Source: Shewanella sp. UCD-KL21
GTDB lineage: Bacteria > Pseudomonadota > Gammaproteobacteria > Enterobacterales > Shewanellaceae
Direction of reading: 5' to 3'
Assembly: GCF_001957135.1 (NCBI RefSeq)
Contig: NZ_MPHK01000016.1
Coordinates: 44,585 to 108,584, forward strand
DNA length: 64,000 nt
Below are positions 23,696-32,332 of the stretch, in pieces. The notes beneath the pieces are model-generated. The model saw only the letters and a program-made list of their open reading frames with translations. It did not search any database and was not told the origin of the DNA. Position 1 is the stretch's first letter. Each line of letters begins with the position of its first letter. The translations under genes were made by a program, and so were the position numbers.

Positions 23696-25525
23696 ATGTG
23701 TGGAATCGTTGGCGCAGTAGCGCAAAGAGATGTGGCTGAAATTCTAGTAGAAGGCCTTAAGCGTCTTGAATACCGTGGTTATGACTCAGCAGGTGTTGCC
23801 ATCATCAATAATGATGAACTTGGCCGTACTCGCCGCGTCGGTAAAGTACAAGAGTTATCAGATGCGTTAGCCGCAGCGCCACTATCTGGCGGCACAGGTA
23901 TCGCACACACTCGCTGGGCTACCCATGGTGAGCCAAGTGAGCGTAATGCTCATCCACATGTGTCTGAAGGCGATATTGCCGTAGTGCATAACGGTATTAT
24001 TGAAAACCACAATAAACTGCGTGAAATGCTAAAAGGCTTGGGTTACCGCTTTGCATCAGATACAGATACCGAAGTGATTTGTCACCTTGTTCACCATGAA
24101 TTGAAAACACATGACACCCTAGTAGCCGCAGTGCAAACAGCTGTTAAACAACTAGAAGGTGCTTACGGAACTGTAGTTGTCGATCGCCGTGATAACTCGC
24201 GCATGGTTGTTGCCCGTAGTGGTAGCCCATTAGTTGTGGGTTACGGTTTAGGTGAAAACTTTATCGCTTCAGATCAGCTGGCTTTATTACCTGTTACCCG
24301 CTCATTCGCCTTTTTAGAAGAAGGTGATGTAGCTGAAGTGACTCGCCGCGAAGTCAACATTTTTGATGTTAATGGCAATGCGGTAGAGCGTGAAATAAAA
24401 GAGTCAGAAGTCACCCACGATGCCGGTGATAAAGGTGAATACCGTCACTACATGCTTAAAGAAATTTATGAGCAGCCAACCGCGATAGCCCACACCTTAG
24501 AAGGTCGTATTGCTGGTGGTAAAGTATTGGATTCAGCTTTTGGTGACAACGCCGCAGAGTTCTTAAAAGACATCAAACACGTACAAATCATTGCCTGTGG
24601 TACCAGTTACCATGCGGGGATGGCGGCGCGTTACTGGTTAGAAGACTGGGCTGGCGTATCATGTAATGTCGAAATTGCATCAGAGTTTCGCTACCGCAAA
24701 TCACACCTGTTCCCGAACAGCTTATTAGTCACTATTTCACAATCAGGTGAAACGGCTGATACTTTAGCGGCAATGCGCCTAGCAAAAGAAATGGGCTACA
24801 AAGCCACCTTAACCATCTGTAATGCTCCTGGTTCATCATTAGTACGTGAATCTGATATGGCTTATATGATGAAAGCCGGCGTTGAAATTGGTGTGGCGTC
24901 AACTAAAGCCTTTACCGTGCAATTGGCTGGTTTATTAATGCTAACCACTGCAATTGGTCGTCATAATGGCATGACTGAGGCGATGGAAGCTGAAATTACC
25001 CAAAGCTTACAATCTATGCCAGCTAAAGTTGAGCAAGCCCTTAGCTTAGATGATGCCATTGCTGAACTTGCAGAAGATTTTGCTGACAAACACCATGCAT
25101 TATTCCTAGGCCGCGGCGATCAATACCCAATCGCAATGGAAGGCGCACTAAAGCTTAAAGAAATCTCTTATATCCATGCTGAAGCTTATGCTTCTGGTGA
25201 GCTTAAACATGGCCCATTAGCGTTAATTGATGCTGATATGCCAGTGATTGTCGTTGCACCTAACAACGAGCTACTTGAAAAGCTTAAATCAAACGTAGAA
25301 GAAGTTCGTGCTCGTGGCGGCTTAATGTATGTGTTTGCCGATAAAGATGCCGAGTTTGAGTCTGATGACACTATGAAGGTAATCCCAGTACCACACTGTG
25401 ATGAGTTTATGGCGCCGCTGATTTATACCATTCCACTACAGTTATTGTCATACCATGTGGCATTAATCAAAGGTACAGACGTGGATCAACCACGTAACCT
25501 CGCCAAATCGGTAACGGTTGAATAA
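23696..25525 (+). CDS. glmS: Glutamine:fructose-6-phosphate aminotransferase (isomerising)
   Basis: Converts fructose-6-phosphate and glutamine to glucosamine-6-phosphate, the first step to UDP-GlcNAc. The 609-residue protein begins MCGIVGAV, so Cys becomes the N-terminal glutaminase nucleophile after Met removal. Tandem SIS isomerase domains follow, with CGTSYHAGM and SQSGETADT phosphosugar loops. The end LAKSVTVE is the classic C terminus. No glmS ribozyme is present, as expected in proteobacteria. Confidence 0.99.
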   Translation: MCGIVGAVAQRDVAEILVEGLKRLEYRGYDSAGVAIINNDELGRTRRVGKVQELSDALAAAPLSGGTGIAHTRWATHGEPSERNAHPHVSEGDIAVVHNGIIENHNKLREMLKGLGYRFASDTDTEVICHLVHHELKTHDTLVAAVQTAVKQLEGAYGTVVVDRRDNSRMVVARSGSPLVVGYGLGENFIASDQLALLPVTRSFAFLEEGDVAEVTRREVNIFDVNGNAVEREIKESEVTHDAGDKGEYRHYMLKEIYEQPTAIAHTLEGRIAGGKVLDSAFGDNAAEFLKDIKHVQIIACGTSYHAGMAARYWLEDWAGVSCNVEIASEFRYRKSHLFPNSLLVTISQSGETADTLAAMRLAKEMGYKATLTICNAPGSSLVRESDMAYMMKAGVEIGVASTKAFTVQLAGLLMLTTAIGRHNGMTEAMEAEITQSLQSMPAKVEQALSLDDAIAELAEDFADKHHALFLGRGDQYPIAMEGALKLKEISYIHAEAYASGELKHGPLALIDADMPVIVVAPNNELLEKLKSNVEEVRARGGLMYVFADKDAEFESDDTMKVIPVPHCDEFMAPLIYTIPLQLLSYHVALIKGTDVDQPRNLAKSVTVE

Positions 25526-25550
25526 ATCGACAGTTAATTACTAACATTTT

Positions 25551-25586
25551 AAAAGCCTCAACATGCAGATGTTGGGGCTTTTTTGT
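25551..25586 (+). terminator. Terminator after glmS
   Basis: AAAAGCCTCAACAT (25551-25564) pairs with ATGTTGGGGCTTTT (25569-25582) with G-T tolerance, followed by TTGTTTT. Confidence 0.88.
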
Positions 25587-25661
25587 TTTGTGGCTATTTG
25601 AGAACTGCTGAAACTAATCATTCAAAGTTCAAAATAAAACTGGCATATATGATATTTCGTA

Positions 25662-25679
25662 TATACAATATTTTGTATA
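25662..25679. promoter_or_regulatory. AT-rich dyad, candidate ArsR operator
   Basis: TATACAA-TATT-TTGTATA is a perfect 7-4-7 inverted repeat 20 bases upstream of the fusion gene's start codon. A CATATATG palindrome at 25644-25651 lies just upstream. ArsR proteins bind AT-rich dyads overlapping their own promoter; identity here is inferred. Confidence 0.5.
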
Positions 25680-25699
25680 AATTTTGCATAGGGATAAAT

Positions 25700-26572
25700 A
25701 TGAGTATCAACAAACAACGAGTGTTATTTCTGTGTACGGGCAATTCAGCCCGTTCGCAAATGGCTGAAGTGTTGTTAACGCACCGTGCGGGTGATCGCTT
25801 TGAGGTTTATAGCGCTGGCACCCAGCCTGAAGCGGTGGACCCTCGCGCTGTTGATGCCCTCAACCGTTTTGGTATTGATACGGCCAATACCACTAAACTG
25901 GTTACAAACTCTATTAGTGATTTTAAAGCGCAGCAGTTTGATTACGTCATTACCCTTTGTAATAGGGCTACTGCAGAGTGCCGCAGTTATGAAACTGCCA
26001 CTAAACAACTGGCTTGGGATTTTTCCGATCCTAAAGCGCGTTCCGGCTGCCAGCCTTTTTCGGCGACTTTGAATGAAATCAATGATCGCTTGTCGATGTT
26101 TCTTTTAGTGGAAGCAGAGCCTATTAGCTCTACATCTATTAACTCAACATCTATCAACTCTAAAGCTATTAGTTCTGAAACTGCCACCAGCATTGAGCCA
26201 GTAAAGCCGCTCGAACCTAGCGCTTTTTATAAATGTTTAACTGATGATATTCGCTTAAAAACCTTAATGTTAACCCACTATCATGGTGAGTTATGTGTTT
26301 GTGAGTTGATGCAGGCATTGGCAGAAGATAGCCAACCTAAGGTATCGCGCAATCTAGCGGTACTTAAAAAAGCCAACATTATCAGCGATAGAAAACACGG
26401 CCAATGGGTGTTTTATCGGATTAATGCCGAGCTACCTTTGTGGGCCAAATCTGTGATAGCGCAAACCACAGAAAATAATATTTCCTTTATAGCCGCGCCG
26501 CTGCAAAGGCTAGCGCAAATGCAAGGCCGGCCAAGCAAGGCAAACTTTAGTAAGGCGAGCTTTTGTAATTAA
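25700..26572 (+). CDS. Arsenate reductase (LMW phosphatase type) fused to an ArsR regulator
   Basis: A 290-residue two-domain protein. Residues 5-135 are a thioredoxin-coupled ArsC of the low-molecular-weight phosphatase fold. The P-loop is C12-TGNSA-R18, and Cys87 and Cys94 in TLCNRATAEC reproduce the CX6C pair of the pI258 enzyme. DFSDP supplies the catalytic Asp. A Ser/Thr-rich linker (about 140-170, with near-repeats of STSINS) joins an ArsR winged helix at about 175-270. That domain carries the ELCVCEL metalloid-site motif, which has two of the three cysteines of R773 ArsR. The start at 25700 has AGGGAT upstream. It heads the operon with GAPDH and arsJ. The order, enzyme first and regulator second, is less common than the reverse. 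Confidence 0.9.
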   Translation: MSINKQRVLFLCTGNSARSQMAEVLLTHRAGDRFEVYSAGTQPEAVDPRAVDALNRFGIDTANTTKLVTNSISDFKAQQFDYVITLCNRATAECRSYETATKQLAWDFSDPKARSGCQPFSATLNEINDRLSMFLLVEAEPISSTSINSTSINSKAISSETATSIEPVKPLEPSAFYKCLTDDIRLKTLMLTHYHGELCVCELMQALAEDSQPKVSRNLAVLKKANIISDRKHGQWVFYRINAELPLWAKSVIAQTTENNISFIAAPLQRLAQMQGRPSKANFSKASFCN

Positions 26573-26632
26573 TTTTTAAATTAACGACTTATTTTATAAC
26601 TTGTTTCAAAAGAAACAGCAGAGGATATGCTA

Positions 26633-27655
26633 ATGACTATTAAAATCGGTATTAACGGCTTTGGCCGTATGGGACGCTTAACAATGCGTGCAGCATTTGA
26701 TTGGGACGAGGTTGAAATCGTGCATATCAATGATCCCGCTGGCGATGCTGCAACATTAGCCCACTTAATGACGTTTGATTCAGTCCACGGCCGCTGGCAC
26801 CACGAGGCGACCCATACAGAAGTGAATGACGCTCAAGCTATGCTGATCAATGGCAAAGCCATCCCATGTACCCAAAATGTCGCCACTCAAGATACCGATT
26901 GGTCACAGTGTGATGTGGTTATTGAGGCGTCAGGTAAAATTAAAACCAAAGCCTTGTTACAAGCATATTTAGACCAAGGCGTTAAAAGGGTCGTTGTTAC
27001 TGCGCCAGTTAAAGAAGATGGCGTATTGAATATTGTCATGGGCGTTAATGAAGGCCTTTATGATAAAGCCATTCACCCTATCGTTACCGCAGCGTCTTGC
27101 ACCACTAACTGTTTAGCGCCAGTGGTTAAAGTGATTCATGAAAAAATTGGTATCAAACATGGCTCAATGACCACCATTCATGACATTACTAATACTCAAA
27201 CCATTATTGATGCGCCTCACAAAGATTTACGCCGAGCCCGTGCTTGTGGCACTAGCTTAATCCCTACTACCACAGGTTCTGCAACGGCAATTACTCATAT
27301 TTTTCCTGAGCTAAAAGGCAAGCTTAATGGTCATGCGATTCGAGTGCCACTCACTAACGCATCCCTAACCGATTGTGTGTTTGAAGTTGAGCGCAAAACC
27401 GATATTGCTGAGATAAACCAAGTATTGAAGCAGGCTGCTGACAATGAGCTTAAAGATATTTTAGGCTATGAAGAGCGCCCGTTAGTCTCAATTGATTATA
27501 AAACCGATCCACGCTCAAGCATTATTGATGCCTTATCCACCATGGTGGTAAATGACACTCAAGTGAAGCTGTATGTGTGGTATGACAATGAGTGGGGCTA
27601 TGCAAATCGCACCGCAGAATTGGTTCGTATGGTTGGTTTGGCTGACAAGCACTAG
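26633..27655 (+). CDS. ArsJ-associated glyceraldehyde-3-phosphate dehydrogenase
   Basis: In ars operons this GAPDH uses arsenate in place of phosphate to make the unstable 1-arseno-3-phosphoglycerate, which ArsJ exports. The 340-residue protein has the NAD fold [12 protein letters not shown], the catalytic [10 protein letters not shown] motif with Cys156, and the C-terminal [11 protein letters not shown] signature. The ATG at 26633 is 8 bases from AGAGG and is favoured over an ATG at 26627. The arsJ gene follows 17 bases later. The neighbourhood, not the sequence alone, marks it as the arsenic enzyme rather than the glycolytic one. Confidence 0.93.
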   Translation: MTIKIGINGFGRMGRLTMRAAFDWDEVEIVHINDPAGDAATLAHLMTFDSVHGRWHHEATHTEVNDAQAMLINGKAIPCTQNVATQDTDWSQCDVVIEASGKIKTKALLQAYLDQGVKRVVVTAPVKEDGVLNIVMGVNEGLYDKAIHPIVTAASCTTNCLAPVVKVIHEKIGIKHGSMTTIHDITNTQTIIDAPHKDLRRARACGTSLIPTTTGSATAITHIFPELKGKLNGHAIRVPLTNASLTDCVFEVERKTDIAEINQVLKQAADNELKDILGYEERPLVSIDYKTDPRSSIIDALSTMVVNDTQVKLYVWYDNEWGYANRTAELVRMVGLADKH

Positions 27656-27672
27656 ATAAAGGTTATGAGTTA

Positions 27673-28902
27673 ATGGGACTTTTATCGTTAAGCAACTTAT
27701 CACCACAGATTAAGCAATACTTGGTGATAACCGGTAATTATTGGGCGTTTACCTTAACCGATGGTGCGCTGCGAATGCTGGTGGTGTTGTACTTTCATCA
27801 CTTAGGCTATAGCCCGCTCAATATTGCCATGCTGTTTTTGTTTTATGAAATCTTTGGCGTGGTGACTAATTTAGTCGGCGGCTGGCTTGGGGCGCGTTTG
27901 GGGCTCAATAAAACCATGAATATTGGTTTGGGGCTGCAAATTATCGCTTTAGCCATGTTAGCTGTGCCGGCTGAGATGCTGACTATTGGCTATGTCATGC
28001 TAGCACAAGCATTGTCAGGTATTGCCAAAGACTTAAATAAAATGAGTGCTAAAAGCGCCATTAAACTCTTGGTGCCAGCAGGGGCTGAGGGCAAATTATA
28101 TCAATGGGTCGCAATTCTTACCGGCTCTAAAAATGCCTTAAAAGGGGTGGGCTTCTTCTTAGGCGGTTTATTACTGACCTTGCTTGAGTTCAGGGGCGTG
28201 ATAATCTTAATGGCATCACTGTTGGCGCTAGTATGGTTATTTAGCTTAATCAGCCTTAAACAGGATTTAGGTAAAGCCAAGAGTAAGCCTAAGTTTAAAG
28301 AGGTGTTTTCAAAAAGCCGCTCAATCAACATCTTGTCTGCTGCAAGAATGTTTTTATTCGGCGCCCGTGATGTGTGGTTTGTGGTGGCCTTGCCAGTATT
28401 TTTGGCGGTGACTTTTGATTGGGATCACTGGTGGGTTGGCGGCTTTATGGCAAGTTGGGTGATTGGCTACGGCATTGTGCAATCCTTTGCGCCCTACATT
28501 ACCGGTAAAAAGCATGGCCAAGTGCCCAGTGGCCGCGCAGCAGTATTATGGGCCAGCTATTTAACCCTAATACCCGCTGCAATCGCACTGGCGTTACAGA
28601 TGGATTTTTACGTTCAAAGCAGCATTATTATTGGTTTATTGGTGTTTGGCGCTGTGTTTGCGGTGAATTCATCACTGCATAGCTATTTGATTGTTAGCTA
28701 TGCCGATAGTGATGAAGTGTCCCTTGATGTGGGCTTTTACTATATGGCGAATGCTATGGGACGGCTAATTGGTACGGTATTATCTGGGCTAGTGTTTCAG
28801 TTTTATGGTCTAGAAGCCTGCTTGTGGATCTCTGCGGCCTTTGTTGCTATTGCAGCAGGGCTATCGACCAAGTTACCTGTGACCAAACTGAATACGAACT
28901 GA
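27673..28902 (+). CDS. arsJ: Organoarsenical efflux permease ArsJ (MFS)
   Basis: Major facilitator transporter that exports 1-arseno-3-phosphoglycerate, which then breaks down to arsenate outside. The 409-residue protein has about 12 membrane segments. Its N terminus (QYLVITGNYWAFTLTDGALRMLVVLYFH, quoted here in part) and YEIFGVVTNLVGGWLGARLG are characteristic of ArsJ rather than sugar MFS proteins. Its position after a GAPDH and an ArsR-containing gene fits the described gapdh-arsJ pair. A terminator follows at 28951-28975. Confidence 0.93.
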   Translation: MGLLSLSNLSPQIKQYLVITGNYWAFTLTDGALRMLVVLYFHHLGYSPLNIAMLFLFYEIFGVVTNLVGGWLGARLGLNKTMNIGLGLQIIALAMLAVPAEMLTIGYVMLAQALSGIAKDLNKMSAKSAIKLLVPAGAEGKLYQWVAILTGSKNALKGVGFFLGGLLLTLLEFRGVIILMASLLALVWLFSLISLKQDLGKAKSKPKFKEVFSKSRSINILSAARMFLFGARDVWFVVALPVFLAVTFDWDHWWVGGFMASWVIGYGIVQSFAPYITGKKHGQVPSGRAAVLWASYLTLIPAAIALALQMDFYVQSSIIIGLLVFGAVFAVNSSLHSYLIVSYADSDEVSLDVGFYYMANAMGRLIGTVLSGLVFQFYGLEACLWISAAFVAIAAGLSTKLPVTKLNTN

Positions 28903-28950
28903 TTTATCGTTACAGTTACCGCAGTGCTATTTAATGGTCATTCTAAATAA

Positions 28951-28975
28951 AAAGCCCGTTTAACGGGCTTTTTCA
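28951..28975 (+). terminator. Terminator of the arsenate operon
   Basis: AAAGCCCGTT and AACGGGCTTT form a short-loop hairpin (28951-28971) followed by TTTC. Confidence 0.85.
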
Positions 28976-29376
28976 TCTTCATCTATCTTATTTGAATCAT
29001 TGTTCTTGTTTGAGTACTTCGAAAGTGAAGCATTTTGGGGCTAATTTTTAACGTTTTTTAGTGTTGTAAAATTACTTAGTTGTAATAATTTGATCGGATA
29101 AAGTGACATTTTATTCTGTTTGAAATCACGCCGCTATTGATTCAGTTGGTCACCCTTGTGAGGATGATGTTGGTGATGTTTTTAAGTTGTAATTTGATTG
29201 CTACCTGTCTGCTCCTTATGAAAGCGCTATTTAGGCTTTGCGTTGTTATTTATAAGGCGTCATCAGGCTTTTAATCGTCTAATAAAAATAATCATCCCGA
29301 CTGGTATCTATTGCTTGAGTCCGTGCCATTGCTCGCTAAACTGCTCGTATCGTAGAGTTTAGTGAGTTAAAAATGT
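28976..29376. other. Intergenic region upstream of nupC
   Basis: About 400 bases with no gene found. A TCAC-CCTT-GTGA dyad at 29150-29161 is the only clear symmetry. Nucleoside transporter promoters are usually under CRP and CytR-like control, but no strong CRP site was seen. Confidence 0.4.
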
Positions 29377-30603
29377 ATGGATGTTTTCATCAGTTTACTA
29401 GGCATGTGTGCCTTGATTGGTTTAGCTGTTTTACTGTCAGAACGAAGAAAGGCTATTAACCTAAGAACGGTTATCGGTGCGTTAGCATTCCAAGTCGCCT
29501 TTGGTGCATTTGTAATGTACGTGCCAATGGGTCAAACCATATTGGATAGCGCTTCTAATGGCGTGATGCACGTTATTAGCTACGGCAATGAAGGCTTAAG
29601 CTTCGTGTTTGGTGACTTGGCTAAATTCGGTGTTGGATTCATCTTTTTAATTAACGTGTTATTCATTGTGGTATTTATTAGCGCGCTGATAGCTGTGCTG
29701 TATTACCTTGGTATCATGCAGCTGTTTATTGGCATTATTGGCGGCGCATTATCAAAAATACTTGGCACTAGCCGCGCTGAGTCGTTATCGGCAACCGCCA
29801 ATATTTTTGTGGGCCCGATTGAGGCCCCTTCAATGGTGCGTCCATTTGTAAAACACATGACCCGCTCAGAGCTATTTGCCGTGATGACTGGCGGTTTAGC
29901 CTCTGTTGCTGGTGGTACCATGATTGGTTATATCCAAATGGGTGTTGATATTAAGTACGTGCTGACCGCTGCCTTTATGACTGCGCCAGCAGGGCTATTG
30001 TTTGCCAAAATCATGTGGCCAGAAACTGAAACCCCTCGCAATGACATTGGTAAGGTCATGGATGAGCAAGAAGACAAACCTAGCAATGTACTTGATGCCG
30101 CCGCCAATGGCGCAGCGATGGGCATACAACAGGTGATGATGGTTGCTGCGTTACTGATTGCATTTGTGGGATTGATTGCAATGGTTAACGGTCTTATTGG
30201 TGGCGTAGGTAGTTGGTTTGGTATTGCAGATCTAACCCTACAAGCCATCTTAGGTTACTTGTTAGCACCACTTGCATGGTTAATGGGGGTGCCTTGGTCT
30301 GAAGCGACCCAAGCGGCTTCATTTATCGGCCAAAAAATGGTGATTAATGAGTTTGTGGCTTATCTCGACTTCTTAAAAGTAGCCTCTGAACTGTCACCAA
30401 AAACCCAAATCATTATCAGTTTTGCCCTTTGTGGCTTCGCTAACATTGGCTCACTCGCCATGGTGATTGGCGGTTTAGCGGCATTATGCCCAGAGCGTCG
30501 TCATGACCTAAGTGAAATTGGCATGAAAGCCTTAATTGCCGCTGCGCTAGCAAACTTAATGAGCGGTACCATTGCCGGTTTATTATTTAGCTTAGCCGGC
30601 TAA
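29377..30603 (+). CDS. nupC: Concentrative nucleoside transporter NupC-type (CNT family)
   Basis: Inner-membrane ion-coupled nucleoside uptake. The 408-residue protein has the CNT pattern of N-terminal helices (LRTVIGALAFQVAFGAFVM) and the gate domain (AESLSATANIFVGPIEAPSMVRP, quoted in part). GGLASVAGGTMIGYIQMG and the C-terminal FALCGFANIGSLAMVIGG are also visible. The two polar signatures with Glu-Ala-Pro and the Gly-Gly loop are family nucleoside-site motifs. It lies 56 bases upstream of deoD with only an attenuator-like stem-loop between, so the two form a nucleoside uptake and phosphorolysis unit. Confidence 0.94.
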   Translation: MDVFISLLGMCALIGLAVLLSERRKAINLRTVIGALAFQVAFGAFVMYVPMGQTILDSASNGVMHVISYGNEGLSFVFGDLAKFGVGFIFLINVLFIVVFISALIAVLYYLGIMQLFIGIIGGALSKILGTSRAESLSATANIFVGPIEAPSMVRPFVKHMTRSELFAVMTGGLASVAGGTMIGYIQMGVDIKYVLTAAFMTAPAGLLFAKIMWPETETPRNDIGKVMDEQEDKPSNVLDAAANGAAMGIQQVMMVAALLIAFVGLIAMVNGLIGGVGSWFGIADLTLQAILGYLLAPLAWLMGVPWSEATQAASFIGQKMVINEFVAYLDFLKVASELSPKTQIIISFALCGFANIGSLAMVIGGLAALCPERRHDLSEIGMKALIAAALANLMSGTIAGLLFSLAG

Positions 30604-30619
30604 TAACCTTATTTTTTAC

Positions 30620-30646
30620 GCCTGCTTATCAATAGCAGGCTTTTTT
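30620..30646 (+). terminator. Stem-loop between nupC and deoD
   Basis: GCCTGCT-TATCAAT-AGCAGGC (30620-30640) followed by TTTTTTA. It ends right before the deoD ribosome site GGAG, so it likely attenuates rather than fully separates the two genes. Confidence 0.7.
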
Positions 30647-30659
30647 ATTGGAGTAACAC

Positions 30660-31373
30660 ATGACCCCACATATTAATGCCCCAGAAGGTGCTTTTGCTAA
30701 GACAGTTTTAATGCCTGGCGACCCTCTACGTGCTAAATATATTGCTGAAAACTTCCTTGATAACCCAAAGCTAGTGACTGATGTTCGTAACATGCTGGGT
30801 TATACCGGTGAGTTTCAAGGTAAGCCGATTTCAGTCATGGGTTCTGGTATGGGGATTCCATCAATCTCTATTTACGCGAAAGAGTTGATCACCGAATATG
30901 GCGTTGAGAACATTATCCGTATCGGTTCTTGTGGCGCGGTAAGCGACAAAATTAAATTGATGGATGTGGTGATGGCAATGGGCGCAAGCACTGACTCAGC
31001 GGTTAACCGTTCGCGCTTTGCTAATACCGATTTTGCTATGATTGCTGACTTTAACATGTTGCGTTTAGCAGCTGATGCAGCTGAAAAACAAGGCGCTAGC
31101 TACCATGTCGGTAACCTATATTCTTCTGACTTATTTTACAGTGCAGATGAAGAACGTTACGACCTAATGGAAAAATACGGCATCTTAGGCGTCGAAATGG
31201 AAGCGGCAGGGCTTTACGGCGTTGCAGCTGAATATGGCGCTAATGCATTAGCAATGATGACAGTGACCGATCATTTAAGACAAGGTTTACACTTGAGCGC
31301 TGAAGAGCGTCAACAGACTTTAAATGACATGATCAAGCTGACATTAGAAGCGGTAAGCCACTTAGACTACTAA
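30660..31373 (+). CDS. deoD: Purine nucleoside phosphorylase, DeoD type
   Basis: Cleaves purine (deoxy)nucleosides with phosphate to the base and (deoxy)ribose-1-phosphate. The 237-residue protein has [13 protein letters not shown], the [12 protein letters not shown] phosphate/nucleoside loop, RIGSCGAV and [10 protein letters not shown]. The late AMMTVTDHL segment carries the purine-binding Asp of the hexameric family. ATG at 30660 has GGAG 7 bases upstream. A strong stem-loop with T-tract follows at 31432-31469. Confidence 0.98.
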   Translation: MTPHINAPEGAFAKTVLMPGDPLRAKYIAENFLDNPKLVTDVRNMLGYTGEFQGKPISVMGSGMGIPSISIYAKELITEYGVENIIRIGSCGAVSDKIKLMDVVMAMGASTDSAVNRSRFANTDFAMIADFNMLRLAADAAEKQGASYHVGNLYSSDLFYSADEERYDLMEKYGILGVEMEAAGLYGVAAEYGANALAMMTVTDHLRQGLHLSAEERQQTLNDMIKLTLEAVSHLDY

Positions 31374-31431
31374 TTAAAGAGCTTATCGAGTGTAAATCCT
31401 CGCTGAGACTGATTGATAGTATGAAGCCGTC

Positions 31432-31469
31432 ATGCCGGCCAATTCCTTATGGTATTGGGCGGCATTTTT
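31432..31469 (+). terminator. Terminator after deoD
   Basis: ATGCCGGCCAAT (31432-31443) and ATTGGGCGGCAT (31454-31465) pair with one mismatch and are followed by TTTT. Confidence 0.82.
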
Positions 31470-31541
31470 AATGGGCTTTATCTGAAATTGGTCAATTCGC
31501 TTGTTAAATAATTATTTGGATAAAACTTAAACTCAACAGAT

Positions 31542-31793
31542 TTACTTCATGGTTACCTTGCCACCAATCATCTTAAAGGCAGGTGTCCCACGTACTAGTG
31601 TGTCTCTAGCAAAAGTGCTTTCACATTGCGGACATATACATGGGCTGGTGGTGTAATCATTTACAATGCGCTCTTTAAAGCATTTTACTCATGCACCTTT
31701 CCCCCCTTTGCGATATTTAAAAAGTTGGGTTTTACATTTGCCACAGAAGATATCGACAGTGCGACTAGGGCCTTTAGCGTTGGGTTTTGCCAT
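31542..31793 (-). pseudogene. Small zinc-ribbon-like protein gene interrupted by an in-frame TGA
   Basis: Reading the minus strand from ATG at 31793 gives 34 residues, MAKPNAKGPSRTVDIFCGKC then KTQLFKYRKGGKGA. A TGA follows at codon 35 (31689-31691). Past it the same frame continues for 48 residues (VKCFKERIV...CICPQC...GTPAFKMIGGKVTMK) to TAA. Cysteine pairs CGKC and CICPQC on either side of the stop suggest one zinc-ribbon fold. Both halves look coding and I recall intact small proteins of this type in Shewanella, so a recent nonsense change is likely. Either half alone would lose half the metal ligands. Function unknown. A sequencing error is possible. Confidence 0.7.
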
Positions 31794-32332
31794 TAAAGTC
31801 TCATTCAGTAAGGTTAGCGGCATCTCTTAAACTGCTAATGGAGAAAGTGTGCAATGCACTTAGGTGCTATTTTAATGCTTGTTACTGTCACTTATTATGA
31901 GTGCTTTCAACATTTTTTAATATTAATTAAGTTATTTTACACACATAACTGCTTTTTGAGGTGATTTGAAAGTAGTTTTGTTTGATATTCGTAAGTGAAA
32001 CCTCTCTCTAAATGGATAATAAATACTACAATTAGGTGGTTGTGGTGAAAGAGTTACTACCCTTAACTGTCATAATGTAATAATTATTTGTGTTTTTTCT
32101 TTAAGTGAAAATGTGTGAACCTACTCACTTGTGGTGGGTATGTTGCTGTTTTTTATGGTTTTGCTTCCTTTTTGGTTTTTATTGAAAATGAATATAAATC
32201 ATAAAATGCGACTGCAAATAAAATAGCCGAATAACTGTTATGCGTTTGATCACACATTTGCTATATTGTAGTACAATTAAATGGGGCTTTTAGATTATAG
32301 TCAACTCAAGCGTATTAGATTAAGGTTGGACA
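31794..32332. promoter_or_regulatory. 539-base regulatory region upstream of the alginate-locus symporter
   Basis: No gene seen. It holds a strong CRP-like site TGTGA-ACCTAC-TCACT at 32114-32129 (9 of 10 conserved positions). A palindrome ATTGTA-G-TACAAT at 32265-32277, 55 bases before the symporter start, belongs to the motif shared by the alginate genes. A weaker CRP-like TGCGTTTGATCACACA is at 32241-32256. Confidence 0.55.
32264..32278. promoter_or_regulatory. Candidate alginate-regulon operator before the symporter gene
   Basis: TATTGTAGTACAATT, with a perfect 13-base palindromic core. It matches ATTTGTANTACAAAT at 11 of 14 specified positions. Confidence 0.55.

Noticed and set aside
28101..28331. 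Antisense open frames inside arsJ, glmS, atp and PL17 genes
   Set aside because: They are mirror frames of strongly coding genes with no ribosome sites or recognisable protein features.
31689..31691. TGA in the zinc-ribbon-like gene as selenocysteine codon
   Set aside because: The position is not adjacent to the Cys pairs in a redox motif, and no obvious SECIS stem directly follows; nonsense mutation is simpler.
32241..32256. TGCGTTTGATCACACA as the main CRP site of the symporter
   Set aside because: Matches only 7 of 10 conserved positions; the site at 32114 is better.
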